Shown: positions 1-10,884, counted from the stretch's first letter. The stretch is 64,000 bases of DNA from Melitaea cinxia (GCF_905220565.1 NC_059417.1:12076518-12140517); one strand, 5' to 3'. A program made the numbers and translations. The notes: generated by a model from the sequence alone, not told the origin.

Positions 1-500
1 GTGAACACTAATTAGAGCGATTATTCGCATCACTGGATCGTTTGTGAAGTTACTTATTAATTCATTATAGCCAAACTTCTAGTATTAAGCTACACACATA
101 CAATTTTTTGTATAGCCTTAAACCATAATCTGAACAATTTGTTTAACAAGAAAGGCTTCTTAGAAATACTACCCGTTAAGAGTGAAATATGGGAAGCTTA
201 TTTACAAATATATTAAGCAATTTCCATGTATACCTATGGCCATAAAGAAAACTTGGTTAAAGTTGGAATAATCACGTTAATATATTGTATAGAGGCTAAG
301 GGTGATGGAATATATCCTTCCAAAGTTTTGCTTTCATCCTGTAATATTAGTTTAAGTTTTGAAGTTGTTGAAAATTTATACAAAGCTCGAAATTTACTAA
401 TATAATTTTCATGTCACTGGTGTTATGGGTAAATAACGTAGGGTCCCAATGCCAAGCAGTTACCGTACTCTACGGATACATGCAACACTAAGATTAGAAC
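1..500. other. No gene seen
   Basis: AT-rich sequence with no long open frame and no repeat family that I can match elsewhere in the window. Confidence 0.6.
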
Positions 501-514
501 TAGACCATTGCTAA

Positions 515-990
515 ACCGGCCACCGACTCACCCCAGAAGCTCTGGCCACCTTACTTACCACAGGAAAACAACACTACTCACTCACTTCAGCCTATCGCAG
601 TCCACTATCCGCGTCAAAAATTGTTTGATCTCATGTGTGTTCCACATAGTTACCACGCTGGGCAGGCGGTTTGGTGACCGCAGGGCTGGCTTTTGTCGCG
701 CCGAAGATGCTGTAGCCCATATTCGGCCTGTGTATTTCAAAGCCAGCAGTTGGATGGTTATCCCGCCATCCGTCGGCTTTTTAAGTTCCAAGGTGGTAGT
801 GGAACTGTATTATCTCTTAGTCTCCTCTTACGACACCCACGGGAAGAGAGGGGGTGACTATATTCTTTACTGTCGTAACCACACTGACTACTTGAAAGCA
901 GTATTATTTAGCTAAGATCTTCTGTAAAGTCGGGGTACTTCCCCAGTCGGGCTGCCCCAAATTTTGAGTAAGACAGCTCCTTCTGTACTG
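515..990 (-). repeat. Family A SINE-like copy, interrupted by a family B SINE
   Basis: Minus-strand copy of the short element that shares its head and tail with the LINE at 17.4-20.75 kb. The body around CCAGAAGCTCTGGCCACC is at about 530-575 and the remainder (GAAAGCAGTATTATTTAGCT and the degraded ATTTTGAG head) at about 894-990. The two parts are separated by a family B SINE, so B inserted into A. I could not define a clean target duplication. Confidence 0.7.
582..888 (-). repeat. Family B SINE, near full length
   Basis: Reads on the minus strand from the GTGTGG head (here diverged, near 880-888) to the CCACTGC-type tail near 600. It carries the diagnostic core CCCGTGGGTGTCGTAAGAGG (minus) and the CGGCGCGACAAAAG segment. 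The 69-codon and 135-codon open frames here are by-products of the repeat. Confidence 0.8.
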
Positions 991-1314
991 TACCTACATA
1001 ATTACAAAATAAATAGGTTAAATTATATCACACAATGAACTCTTTGAAACAAAAGATAAAAACTAGAAATTTGTCGCGACTAGAACAATGAATATTTTCG
1101 AGTAATAAAATACTCATAAAATGATTTTATTTCTCTGAAAACGTGAGGTGTAAATGTTTAATATTTACAAGATCGAAGAATCTTCGTCTAATGGATTGCC
1201 TTTTTTTAGGGTTTCATTTGAAAGCTTACAAAATACTTCGTTTCAAGAGCCTTTTATTTTTATTGAGCGCGTTTCTATTCGATTTGGTATGAAGATTAAA
1301 TTTATAAAATGAAA

Positions 1315-1470
1315 ATCAAAAACAGCCTAATTCAACTAGGTTTCAGATGTATCATGGAAATTACTTTCAAATTTTTTATTATTTTGAAAAGTGAAGCTAC
1401 CACCGACTCAGAATGCAAATTTTGTAGAGAACCGGTAAGAAATTCAGAAATTACCCTATATAGTATTCAG
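1315..1470 (+). repeat. Family J repeat fragment
   Basis: Shares AGTGAAGCTACCACCGACTC, GAATGCA and TTTGTAGAGAA with copies at 58.79-58.94 kb and 62.04-62.20 kb. A dispersed short repeat, no coding potential. Confidence 0.6.
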
Positions 1471-1547
1471 TAGTCTCTCTATATAGTAGTTACTCTATGT
1501 ATATTATATATAAACTGTGTTTTTATACAAATTTACATAAAGTACAG

Positions 1548-1765
1548 TAATTCCCTACTATGAGTAACGATCGCTATCAGGTGTACATGATAGCAATTAG
1601 GACCGGCGGCTTAACTTGCTCTCCGAGGCACGGCGGGAATACCCACTAGGACTGCACAAACACCCAGACCACGGCAAATATCTGTATCGCCAATACAAAT
1701 GTTTGTCGTGTGCGGGGATCGAACCCGCAATCGTCAGCGCAACAGCCAAAAATCAGTGCTGTGAA
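1548..1765 (-). repeat. Family C tRNA-headed SINE, 3'-truncated
   Basis: Minus-strand copy. The tRNA-like head contains a pol III B-box (GGTTCGATCCCC on the minus strand, about 1716-1727), followed by the conserved GGTCC...TGTACACCTGATAGCGATCG...AGTAGG body, ending at about 1555. The usual 3' part (GGATTAAGCTCTGATCC...CAGCAGTGGGATATTACAGG) is missing. Confidence 0.8.
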
Positions 1766-2061
1766 AAAATAGTCGAATTGTTAAAGGCCTCCTTTTTTAA
1801 AGTCAGCTAAAAGTAATATATACTTAACGTTTGTACGTAAATAAAATATACATCTTCAGGTGTAATCGAATTAAGTAACTACCATGACTTTAATACCCTT
1901 GGAGTACTTTCGTGGAGGGAAGGTACTCGTACAATAAATCGTCTCGAAGGTACTCAACAAGGAGAGTATATTACACCGACGAGTAATTTTATTTAATACA
2001 ACCATTTTTTTGGGAAACCAGTAAATAGTAACCATTTGATGTTTAATGGCCGTTGCCCTAC

Positions 2062-2380
2062 ATGGACTTATGTCATCATCATCATTATCATCATTACAGC
2101 CTATACATACAGTCCACTGCTGGACATAGGCCTCCACAAGTTTACGCCAAAAATAACGTGAACTCATGTGTTTTGCCCATAGTCACCACGCTGGGCAGGC
2201 GGGTTGGTCTTCGGCCTGTGCATTTCAAAGCCAGCAGTTGGATGGTTATCCCGTCATCGGTCGGCTTTTAAGTTCCAAGGTGGTAGTGGAACTGTGTTAT
2301 CCCTTAGTCGCTTCTTATGACACCCACAGGAAGAGAGGGGGTGGCTATATTCTTTAGTAGCGTAGCCACACAGTACACAG
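2062..2380 (-). repeat. Family B SINE, near full length with ATGATG tail
   Basis: On the minus strand it starts at GTGTGGCTACGC (about 2370) and ends with the GTCCAGCAGTGGACTGTATG tail followed by a (GATGAT)n-type simple repeat at about 2070-2097. A microsatellite 3' tail is typical of RTE-mobilised SINEs. Open frames overlapping it are repeat shadows. Confidence 0.85.
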
Positions 2381-2387
2381 ACACACA

Positions 2388-2575
2388 CAGACGATCACAG
2401 TTAACTAATACTGCTTTCAAGCAACGTTTTGTTCCTATGGTGAGTAAGGCGACTAGAGCTCCTTATCCGCTGCTATTTTGCGATTATCCTGGTGTTACAA
2501 GCGTTTATAGGCTACGGTAATCGTTTATCGTCAAGTGAACCGTACGCTTGTTTGCCGACTTCGTTGTATAAGCGC
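2388..2575 (+). repeat. Family A SINE-like copy
   Basis: Contains GATCACAG...AATACTGCTTTCAAGCA, GTGAGTAAGGCGACTAGAGC and the LINE-like tail AAGTGAACCGTACGCTTGTT. The 5' head upstream of the GATCACAG is missing. Confidence 0.75.
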
Positions 2576-2579
2576 TACG

Positions 2580-3185
2580 GTGTAACGGTCAAACGGGCCT
2601 TTTCATTTTGATCCGCTATCGTCGCAGTTTATATGTCATAAACAGTTTATCTGCTCTGTTACTCTTGACTACGGAACCGCATTCATTAATTTTATTGTAG
2701 AAAGCCGGCGAGCGAGGAACATTTTTTTTTTTCAATTACGAATTTTGTCGTGTTGTTGTTATTTCTACTACACTGTGTTTTGTTTGTTCTTATAATGTAC
2801 TTGTCCGTGCTGTGTTTAGGGTCGACCGCGTCCCTTTTGAGGCTTTTGTATGGTGTTTTAAGATTTAATGAAAATTGAATGCAATTTTTTTTGGATTTTC
2901 AATTTTTGTGGCGTTATCAAAACATAAATGAGTATCGTCTTTTTATGTTTCCTATCATTTGATAATACGTTAAGAGTCAAATGTATCGTGACATAATTAT
3001 ATTATTGTGTATCTGTGATTCATAGATTTGACTTCAGTTATTTTTTAGAGTTTACGGCGTTTGAAAAAAGTAGGAGGAGTAAAATCTAGCGAATGACTTC
3101 GTTACGTTCTGGTGCACAGCGTATACTGCGCATCTTTCACTTTTAAGGCATGAGTATTAAAATGTCATACGCCATCTCATCACTT
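2580..3185. other. No gene seen
   Basis: AT-rich, no open frame or motif I can support. Confidence 0.5.
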
Positions 3186-3265
3186 CATCACTTCAACCTA
3201 ACGCAATCCACTGCTGGACATGGACCTCCACATGCATATGTGTTACCCATAGTCACCATCATCGC
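3186..3265 (-). repeat. Family B SINE 3' fragment
   Basis: Minus-strand remnant of the CCAGCAGTGGATTGCGTTAG tail plus CTATGGGTAACACAT. Badly decayed. Confidence 0.55.
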
Positions 3266-3327
3266 CATAATCGCCATCTATATGTGCGTTATAGGTTGCG
3301 TTATTTGATCCGTTCATTTACCATTTG

Positions 3328-3432
3328 ATATGGTATTAATCTTTTTCTTAGACTAGTAAGCCTTTTTAGTGCCTACTTAGACAGTCGATCTGAAGGAGTA
3401 AACTTCAATCGTGCGTCGGAGCTGACACACAC
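3328..3432 (+). repeat. Family L repeat
   Basis: About 100 bp shared with 37488-37595: CTTAGACTAGTAAGCCTTTT, GATCTGAAGGAGTAAACTTC and GTGCGTCGGAGCTG. Here it is followed by an A-rich tail. Probably the 3' end of a retroelement; its source is not in the window. Confidence 0.6.
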
Positions 3433-3669
3433 ACTTTTTTTAAATAAATAAAAAATTATGAATGAAAATTTGTACAAATAACAATTTAGTAAAGGAAACT
3501 GACAGGTTGCTATCGCTTTGCAATTTAATAATTTAATTAATGGAAGAATTATTTGCAATAATCGAGCATTTGCTTCTAATGATTCCATTTTATCTAAACA
3601 CAGAATTAAAATATATTAAATTATGTTAAAATAAAGTATATTTTCAATTTACATTTTATTAATATTGGT

Positions 3670-3750
3670 GATTAAGCTCTCATCCTTTTCCTAGATGGGA
3701 AAAGAGGCCTATGCCCAGCACTGGGATATAACAGGCTGAAGCGAAGCGAT
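3670..3750 (+). repeat. Family C SINE 3' fragment
   Basis: The GATTAAGCTCTCATCC to CAGCACTGGGATATAACAGG end of family C, followed by CTGAAGCGAAGCG. Confidence 0.75.
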
Positions 3751-3754
3751 TATT

Positions 3755-4745
3755 GTTTTATCCAAATGTCTCGGTATCTCAAATATAAATTTTCACACCA
3801 TTAAGCCAATTTAAGTCTCTCAACGTGTATGCAAATTTTAATATCCCCCTCTGAAGAAAGGCTGGGGTCTTATGGTAATTAGTCATTCCGCTTACACGAG
3901 CTATGTATTTATGTATGTCACTTTAACTTGCAAAGTAAGAGTAATGATCCGGTTTTTTTAACCGACATTAAAAAGGTTGATTTTTAGTATGAGCATACGA
4001 ACCTACGATACTTTTGATAATCATCACTACATAGTATAAAACAAAGTCGCTTTCTCTGTCCCTATATCCCTATGTCCCTATGTATGCTTAAATCTTTAAA
4101 ACTACGCAACAAATTTTGATGTGGTTTTTTTTAATAGATAGAGTGATCGAAGTGGAACGTTTATGTGTATAAAAACATCCATTAAATAGTGGAGAAATAC
4201 TGTTATTTTTGAGGTTTCTAATGTGATGTCGTAAATAATTACATTTTTTTCGCTTACATTGCAAACGCAGGCTGAACCCTACGAGACTTATCAAAATAAT
4301 GTACTAAGTATTGTACACATTGAAAAGGTCTACAGGAAACTTTGCTATGGTATATGTCTATCTCTTATGGATATCCTACAATAAAAAATTTTTGTCATTT
4401 ATTTTTTACGACAAATAATGGCTAATTTTCGAAGCGATTTTAATCAATATAGCATTAATCCTTATCTAATTAAATACCTTAAATACATCGTTCATTTAAT
4501 ATAGATCTATATGGCTCTTTGCAGCATATGATTTAAATGAATATTTTCGAAGATGTTACAAATTTAAAAATTGCGGGACGTAGCGTTTGCGGCGGTTTCA
4601 GCCGGCCGGGCGGCGGGAGCTTGCCTATAAGTTTTTTTTTTTTTTATTTCTGCCTATAAGTATAGTATAAAAAGTAAATAAGTAAAAATGTAGTGTATGA
4701 ATTTAGATATTCCAAAGATAACAAGAAATTTTCATGGTTTAGAAA
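3755..4745. other. No gene seen
   Basis: AT-rich. A possible decayed family D start (TTAACCGACATTAAAAAGG) is at about 3957-3977, and a short GC-rich pocket at about 4570-4622. Nothing coding is supported. Confidence 0.5.
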
Positions 4746-4749
4746 AAGA

Positions 4750-4831
4750 AGAATTGTTTTACTCTAAAGTTAACGCGTGCGGCCACGGGCAGTATATTTT
4801 ATATCCGTGCGAACACGGAGCGGGCCGCTAG
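4750..4831 (+). mobile_element. Non-autonomous Helitron 3' end
   Basis: A GC-rich hairpin (CCGTGCGAACACGG, about 4805-4818) lies upstream of a terminal CTAG at 4828-4831 followed by T. This matches the 3' signature of canonical Helitrons. The 5' TC end could not be placed with confidence. Confidence 0.55.
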
Positions 4832-5250
4832 TATATATTAATACGCTAAGGTTAAGTTAATATTAAAAATAAATAATGTTTGCCTCCTATTTTTAGAAAA
4901 AAACCTCACAATTACTCCACATAAATTATCTGTCATTTTATAGATAATTGCTTGCTCTACCGGCTCTGCTTGCTCTGCACCAACAAAAAAAAAAAAAAAA
5001 ATATTGCTTCTTTTTTTGTAAATTAATTAATTATTAAAATTGTATGTACGGTATATATGACGGCATTAATTTTGAAACAGCGTCAACACGATTGACGGTC
5101 GGTAATTTTTTTTATTGTTCAATTTCAAATCCACTCACGTATAATAATACTTTTTTTTTTTAATTTTGTAAAGTGATAATTATTATACTTATTTCGTACG
5201 AATCATTCGCACGGGTGTAGCTAGTATACACTAATAATATAGCGCTAAAA
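4832..5250. other. No gene seen
   Basis: AT-rich sequence with A and T homopolymers near 4985 and 5150; no supported feature. Confidence 0.5.
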
Positions 5251-5252
5251 TC

Positions 5253-5348
5253 CTTGAGAGCAGTATTATTCAGCTGTGATCTTCTGTAAGGTCGAGGTAC
5301 TTCCCCCAACTCCATATTTTGAGCATGAATTATCCTTTCTATACCCAG
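5253..5348 (-). repeat. Family A fragment (head half)
   Basis: Minus-strand GAGCAGTATTATTCAGCTGT, CTTCTGTAAGGTCGAGGTAC and CATATTTTGAGCA; the LINE-like tail is absent. Confidence 0.65.
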
Positions 5349-5349
5349 T

Positions 5350-5858
5350 AGCGCGACGTTACAAGATGAATCGTGAATAAACAAAGGCGTAACATAATGA
5401 CAAAAAAACCAAAAATAAACGTATAAAAATTTCACTAAACTTGACATAAATTGTACGATTTTAATTAAATTTTTGAGCAAAGTAAAGTTTTTATTTTTAT
5501 TTTTTTATTTTATTTTAGAAACATACAATTTTGTATTCGATTATTATATTATGACTAATTACATTAACTGAAATTAGTAAAGTTTCCACTAATTCCTTAA
5601 TGCTCTCAATTTTTATTAAATAAATACTTTATCAAGACCCACTTATCTCAGTAAGGAGTTCATAATAAAAAATATTTTTATCGTCGAAAGGGTCATTTAT
5701 TGAAAAAGGTTCAGGATCATAAAATCTGTGACTTTAAGGACAGGGGCAGTAAATGATTGTTGTTCAGATTTCATTTTTCTATCTTGCCGTGATTTGGTCG
5801 AAGGCATTGACCATTTTTTACTGCTTTTGTAAAAAATAAAAAAATAAAGGTGTCACAC
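5350..5858. other. No gene seen
   Basis: AT-rich; nothing matched. Confidence 0.5.
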
Positions 5859-5859
5859 T

Positions 5860-5985
5860 CAACTGAGGTCTCCTCTCCTGTGTCGCTCCGGACACACACA
5901 AAACAAATATCTGTATGGTTGATACAAATGTTAGTAATGAGCGGGGCCAACCAACCTAGCGACCGCAAGCACAACAGCTAAAGTA
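5860..5985 (-). repeat. Family C tRNA-like head fragment
   Basis: Minus-strand head with a decayed B-box (GGTTGGCCCCGC) and the TTTGTATCAACCATACAGAT linker. Cut off at its head by the Helitron that starts at 5987. Confidence 0.55.
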
Positions 5986-5986
5986 A

Positions 5987-6247
5987 TCTATAATATAAAA
6001 ATGAATCTCTGAATGTGTTGCTAAGCGCAAAACTCGAGAACGGTTGGACCGATTTCGCTAATTTTTTTTTTAAAATGTTCCTTGAAGTACGAGGATGGTT
6101 CTTACGGAGAGAAAAATTCTAAAAAAAAAAAATTTAAATTTCCTGAAAAAGTCTAAAAACAACACTTTTCTATACTCCCATACAAAAGATTTGTGATAAT
6201 ACTTAAAAGTCACTGTTAGGCGATACGAAGTTCGCCGGGTCAGCTAG
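5987..6247 (+). mobile_element. Non-autonomous Helitron, complete (261 bp)
   Basis: Starts with TCTATAATATAAAAATGAAT after an A (5986) and ends with CTAG at 6244-6247 before a T (6248), the A|T insertion site expected of a Helitron. A short hairpin (GGCGA...TCGCC, about 6220-6237) precedes the end. No coding capacity, so it must have been moved by a Rep/helicase supplied by another element. It abuts a family C remnant. Confidence 0.8.
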
Positions 6248-6271
6248 TCGCAAATAAAATCACTTACCAAT

Positions 6272-6535
6272 TTTAAACCGACTTCAAAAAAGGAGGAGGT
6301 TTCTCAATTCAACGGTATATATTTTTAATGTATGTTCGCGGATAATTTCATAGTTTATGAAGCGATTTTGATAATTCTTTTTTTGTTGGAAAGGTAATAT
6401 CCTAAGAGTAGTACCATGATAAGGGAACCAGGATCTGATGATGGCGTTCCAGAGAAATCGCGGTGGACCTTCAAAAATCGTACTGACAACTAGTGCGTTT
6501 GTTAATTTTTTTTTTTCGTCTACTACACAATTATA
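6272..6535 (+). mobile_element. Family D (Helentron/DINE-like) copy, 3' end lost
   Basis: Begins AACCGACTTCAAAAAAGGAG and runs through the GATCTGATGATGGCGTTCC segment to TTCGTCTACT. The GAAGTCGGTT subterminal repeat and the GTTTGCGAGCAAAC hairpin are missing. Confidence 0.75.
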
Positions 6536-6950
6536 CTAAACCTACATATATCAAAGTTATAATACCATATATTTTGTTCAAACAAATTAAAAGCTTTGAA
6601 CTCAACTGCCTTTTTCCAAAGCACGGCAGTATGGTTGTCTGTCTCGAAGAGATTTCTGTGAAGCGATAATGCGGTCAGTTTTACCGTGCTTATATTTTAA
6701 TATTTCAGAAGAAATCTTGTTTTAATATCTATGTAAGAAGATTTCGGACGCCGGGGGACGTGGACTTATCTAGATTAACGTATTGACGTATTTATTTAAA
6801 CGGAAATATAATAAGTAAATCTTCAAGTGAAACTTTTGAAGAGCTTCAATTACACTATTCGAGTTTCGTACCTATCTTTTTTATATTATACTCGTATATA
6901 CCATGATGACATTCGGAAAACTACTGACATGTAAAAAAAATGGTATTTTT
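6536..6950. other. No gene seen
   Basis: AT-rich; nothing matched. Confidence 0.5.
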
Positions 6951-6952
6951 TT

Positions 6953-7075
6953 ATAAGACTGGGGGCAAACGAGCAGACGAAGCCATCTGATGTTAAACGG
7001 CTACCGTTGCCCATGGACATTTGCTACACAAGAGGAGTTGCAGGTGCGTTGCCGGCCTTTAGGAAAAAGATGCCT
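6953..7075 (-). repeat. LINE 3' tail, truncated copy
   Basis: On the minus strand this reads AAGGCCGGCAACGCACCTGC to GTTTGCCCCCAGTCTTATAA followed by an A-run, the same 3' tail as the LINE at 17.4-20.75 kb. A strongly 5'-truncated insertion. Confidence 0.75.
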
Positions 7076-7309
7076 ATACACTCGACGCTTGAAAACCCCC
7101 AAATTATAGCCCTCAGGGAAAACCTCAGGAGGACGTAGTCAAGGCGGTAGGTAATTGTTAGAAGACGTCCAATAAAAACTAATATTGCGACAAAGCCGCA
7201 ATAAAGAGGCCTAAGGACTCTTAAGAGATTTTATAAAAGTCCTACGTTTTTGTGAAACTAAGTCAAAATTTGATTTGACCCAAAGATATTTTCAATAATT
7301 ATCATTATT

Positions 7310-7640
7310 CCAGCCTATTACAGTCCACTGCTGGACATAGGCCTCCAGAAGTTCGCGCCAAAAATGAAGTGAACTCATGTGTATATAGTAAGAGGCGACT
7401 AAGGGATAATACAGTTCCACTACCACCTTTGAACTTAAAAAGCCGACCGATGGCGGGATAACTATCCCTAAGATAATCCCACTATCCCTAATCCCTAATA
7501 ATGATATCCCTAAGATACTGATACTATATATCGGGATATATAGACGGGCAGCAGCGTTTTCGGCACGACAAAGCCAGCCTTGCGGTCACCAACCCGCCTG
7601 CTCAGCGTGGTAACTATGGGCAAAACACATATTTTCAATA
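7310..7640 (-). repeat. Family B SINE with internal inversion
   Basis: Positions 7310-7383 are the family B 3' end on the minus strand. Positions 7387-7633 are the body of the same element (GTAAGAGGCGACTAAGG to ACTATGGGCAAAACACAT) on the plus strand. The two parts join at the same internal SINE position near AACACATGAG. An extra ATCCCTAA-type expansion sits at about 7462-7540. Confidence 0.8.
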
Positions 7641-7914
7641 CGTTTTCCGAAATGAACTGATCACACCTCAGATCTTTATAGCTTTAAACCTTAAACCACA
7701 CATCTGTTTTTTTTTCAACAGATACAAAATATCACTTTGAAGCTTTATTGTTTTCGTTTATGTCCCTGAAAGACTGGTTTCGACATATAGAGATAGATAC
7801 CTTTAAAATAATTTAAATGATGAGTTATATAAGAATCCTCTACAAGTCGATCTTTTAATGTACAAGATGAAAACACAAAATCATATACAACTATAAACAA
7901 TCATCGTCTCATTG

Positions 7915-8260
7915 GCCTTAGTCCGTCTATTGCAGACGATTTAGACAAGAGATGCCTAAGCTCTGCGCTACCCTCTCGACCTCACTGCCTAGGCCCACAG
8001 GAACGACGAGTCGATACGTGTGGAGCCAGTTGGGCTGCAGGAGTCTTTCGCATTTTAGAGCTATGCCACGAATGCTTGACGGAGACCCCGTTCCGGGTTT
8101 CAAATAAAGTTTTCCTTTTCCAGGACTCTGATGATTTTGGGCCAGGTTTATCCTTCGGTCGCCTTTTACGACCCCCACGGGAAGAAATGGGGTGGTGCTA
8201 TTCCGAACTACTCTACTCGGCCGACACCTCACGGCATTATACAATTTGTGTTCTAAATAT
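7915..8260 (-). repeat. Repeat related to the family B core
   Basis: Minus-strand repeat containing TTCCCGTGGGGGTCGTAAAA and GGCGACCGAAGGATAA, close to the family B core (CCCGTGGGTGTCGTAAGAGG, GCGACTAAGGGATAA), but otherwise different (CCGGAACGGGGTCTCCGTCA). Both strands are open for over 100 codons here, but no protein family is recognised, and the similarity to family B argues that it is a retroelement. Confidence 0.55.
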
Positions 8261-8261
8261 C

Positions 8262-9535
8262 ATCAAATCCCTTCTTACCTTGCCCCCTTTAATTCCAATT
8301 CTTCCTGTTTCCCTTTCCTTCTCCAATTCTGAATTCCTTCTGACCTTTATCACACAAAGTACTCACAATCTAACTCACACTCACCTCTTCATCGACCACT
8401 TTTATTCAATTAATGTTCATACAATACACATTACAAAGTATCTCGACCTGTCTAGGGCGAGCTATCACATCCAACTGCCGGTTCCCAGCATGTAGTTTAC
8501 AGATAATTGTTTTTTTTTTCTAACTCATCAAAACACCAATTTACCGGCCCAGTGGTACAGAAATACGATTTAATTGAATAATAGACGTACTACCAATAGG
8601 TTTTAACCCTTTTTAAATCAACGTCGACTGTATTAGAATTATTCCGTTTGTAAATATTAGGTCGGGGATAAGTTTCTTCGTATTTCATAAAGAAATTCAA
8701 GGTAAATTTTTTCAATATTTATTTACACTAGTGGTCGCTCAGAGGTCGAAATTCGGCCACAATTAAAAATGGTAATTAAAGGAAACCCAAAAAATTATGA
8801 AAATAACGAACCTTTTTAAAAAATTTCAATTTGACTACAGACTTTGACAATCAACAAAAATGTATAATATGCGTGCGTGTGTGTGTGTGTGGGTGTGTGT
8901 CAAATACATGGTAGTGTGTGTATTTTCTTTTATCAATTTAATATATATTTATGCTTAATTAAATAAAAATAGGATTCTGCACTGCTTTTCTATATAAATT
9001 ATAAGTGTGTGAAATTTCATACTCCTCCGTCCCCGGAATTTTCGTAAAAAAAGTTTTTACTTCACGTGTATATAAATTAACTATAATACATATGTCGGTG
9101 TGAGACACTTTCCATAACTTTTGTACACATTTTAATCTAAAGGAACAAAAGTTCACAATTCAAATTCCTTTTAATATATTTTCATCCTTAACATCCCTAA
9201 CAGACGTTAAATGTACAACATCAAATTAACATAACGTCTTCCTAGCCAATTTAACGGCAAATCCATGGATTTATTACATAATGCAGTAAATAAGCCTGGC
9301 CCATTTATCGACGCTTGCTCAAACAAAGCTTACACGGCGTTCCGGTGAGGGTATTTTGATTAATTGCAAATAGTCAGCTCATGGCTTGGAGCTTGTATTG
9401 ACTTGTGTGTGTAATCATAGTAATAAATCTCAATTTCATTGTATTTTAAATATTATACTACCTATGAATGTTTGCATATACATATTTATATAAGCATATC
9501 TTAATAGGTATGCGAAAATTAAAGTTTGAATTACA
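8262..9535. other. No gene seen; GT microsatellite
   Basis: AT-rich. A GT-rich microsatellite lies at about 8870-8900. Short open frames here have no recognisable content. Confidence 0.5.
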
Positions 9536-9537
9536 TA

Positions 9538-9780
9538 TTCATAATTTACACACACGGTCATCTGTTCCTAGCGTAAGCATTTAATGCTTGTGTTATAGGT
9601 AACAGACAACTAATATAGCTATATATTTTTTGCGATACACATACATACTAATAAGACATATATCAATAAATATATAATGCACCCAGACTCGAGACCAGAA
9701 GCGAGCGGGAATCGAACTCACAACTCCCGGAGCAGAATGCAGAGTAACTACAAATTGCGCGAACGGGCTAGTCAGGTATA
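9538..9780 (-). repeat. Family E tRNA-headed SINE
   Basis: On the minus strand: GACTAGCCCGTTCGCGCAAT, a B-box GTTCGATTCCC (about 9708-9718), GAGTCTGGGTGCATTATATA and the ACACAAGCATTAAATGCTTA...GTGTGTGTAAAT tail. Matches copies at 20.88, 26.10, 29.89 and 40.48 kb. Confidence 0.85.
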
Positions 9781-9935
9781 AAGGTGCTTTTTAGTATATT
9801 GATACACTAGATGTATTTCGCAGTTTTACTTGTGTAGACATTAATTGCTACCATTTAAGTCGTACAATGATTTTGTTAATATTTTTCCAAATACACAGTT
9901 TCACAGATTTTAAATATACATATAAAATATTTATT

Positions 9936-10025
9936 GAAAGCAGTATTATTTAGCTGTGATCTTCTATAAGGTCGAAGTATTTTCCAGGACTGCTCCATAT
10001 TTTAAGCACTTCCTGCTGTGCTCAA
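9936..10025 (-). repeat. Family A fragment (head half)
   Basis: Minus-strand GAAAGCAGTATTATTTAGCT to TTTTAAGCACTTCCTGCTGT. Confidence 0.7.
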
Positions 10026-10127
10026 TGAAATTTTGTGTCTAGTTCAATTTTTACAGTTTTGTAAATATTTTTATAAGCATTACGTTTGAGCATTTAAAAT
10101 AAATTTTTATTATAATTGAAATGAAGG

Positions 10128-10245
10128 GAATATATCCACCAACCCGCATTGGAACAGCGTGGTGGATTAAGCTCTGATCCTTCTCCTACATGGCGAAAGA
10201 GGTCTATAACCAGCAGTGGGATATTACAGGCTGAAGCGAATTGAA
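10128..10245 (+). repeat. Family C SINE 3' half
   Basis: GAATATATCCACCAACCCGC, GTGGATTAAGCTCTGATCC and CAGCAGTGGGATATTACAGG; the tRNA-like head is missing. Confidence 0.8.
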
Positions 10246-10249
10246 AGGA

Positions 10250-10730
10250 TCTGACTCAAAAGATGTGTTGAGATTTTGATTGTGATGTGTGAGAGAGAAA
10301 AAATTGCAAAAAAAATGCATATTTTTAAGTCACAACAGGCTTACCAAAAAGGTTTTTATTCTTATTAATTAAGTTTTTTTAATTACAATTTTTTAAATTT
10401 TGTTAATAGGTCTTACGATTTATAAATAAATAAACAAAAATGCGTTAATTATTCTCGATTATACGACGCCCTATTTGTTGAAATACTTTGAAATTTTTAA
10501 ATCGCGTGAACAGATCGCGTGGCGGCAAATATTTATAAAACGTTTAAAAATTTAACGCTTCGGTATTTTTTCAAGAACATTAACCTCGTTGCTTTAAATA
10601 TTTTACATTTACAATAATATTTCCTGAAAATTTATAAAATAATGTAACTTACACGAAAAGGATAGCTGTCGAGCGTTTTGCCAAATCTTTCTCAGTAAAA
10701 TCTACAGTAGGAATTGGTGGGTGCTCTGCA
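10250..10730. other. No gene seen
   Basis: AT-rich; nothing matched. Confidence 0.5.
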
Positions 10731-10734
10731 ATAA

Positions 10735-10873
10735 CTGTTACTAAGTAATTAAAAAATATTATAAATTTTGTAAATGACAGACAGACAGACAGACAGACGG
10801 ACGGACGGACGGACGGACGGACGGACGGACGGACAGACAGACAAACTCTTCAGCTTTATAATATTAGTATAGA
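10735..10873 (-). mobile_element. Helitron 5' end with (ACAG/ACGG)n array
   Basis: On the minus strand this starts A|TCTATACTAATATTATAAAG (TC at 10873-10872), a 5' end shared with copies at 24.98 and 45.67 kb. It is followed by an AGTTTGTCTGTCTG segment expanded to a tetranucleotide array (about 10777-10842, ACAG then ACGG units). The CTAG end was not located. Confidence 0.6.
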
Positions 10874-10884
10874 TATCCTATGTT

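Noticed and set aside
508..915. 135-codon open frame
   Set aside because: It spans family A and family B repeat sequence; similar peptides recur at every copy of these repeats.
8076..8495. 139-codon open frame
   Set aside because: Its first part lies in a dispersed repeat and the remainder is low-complexity; the opposite strand is also open.
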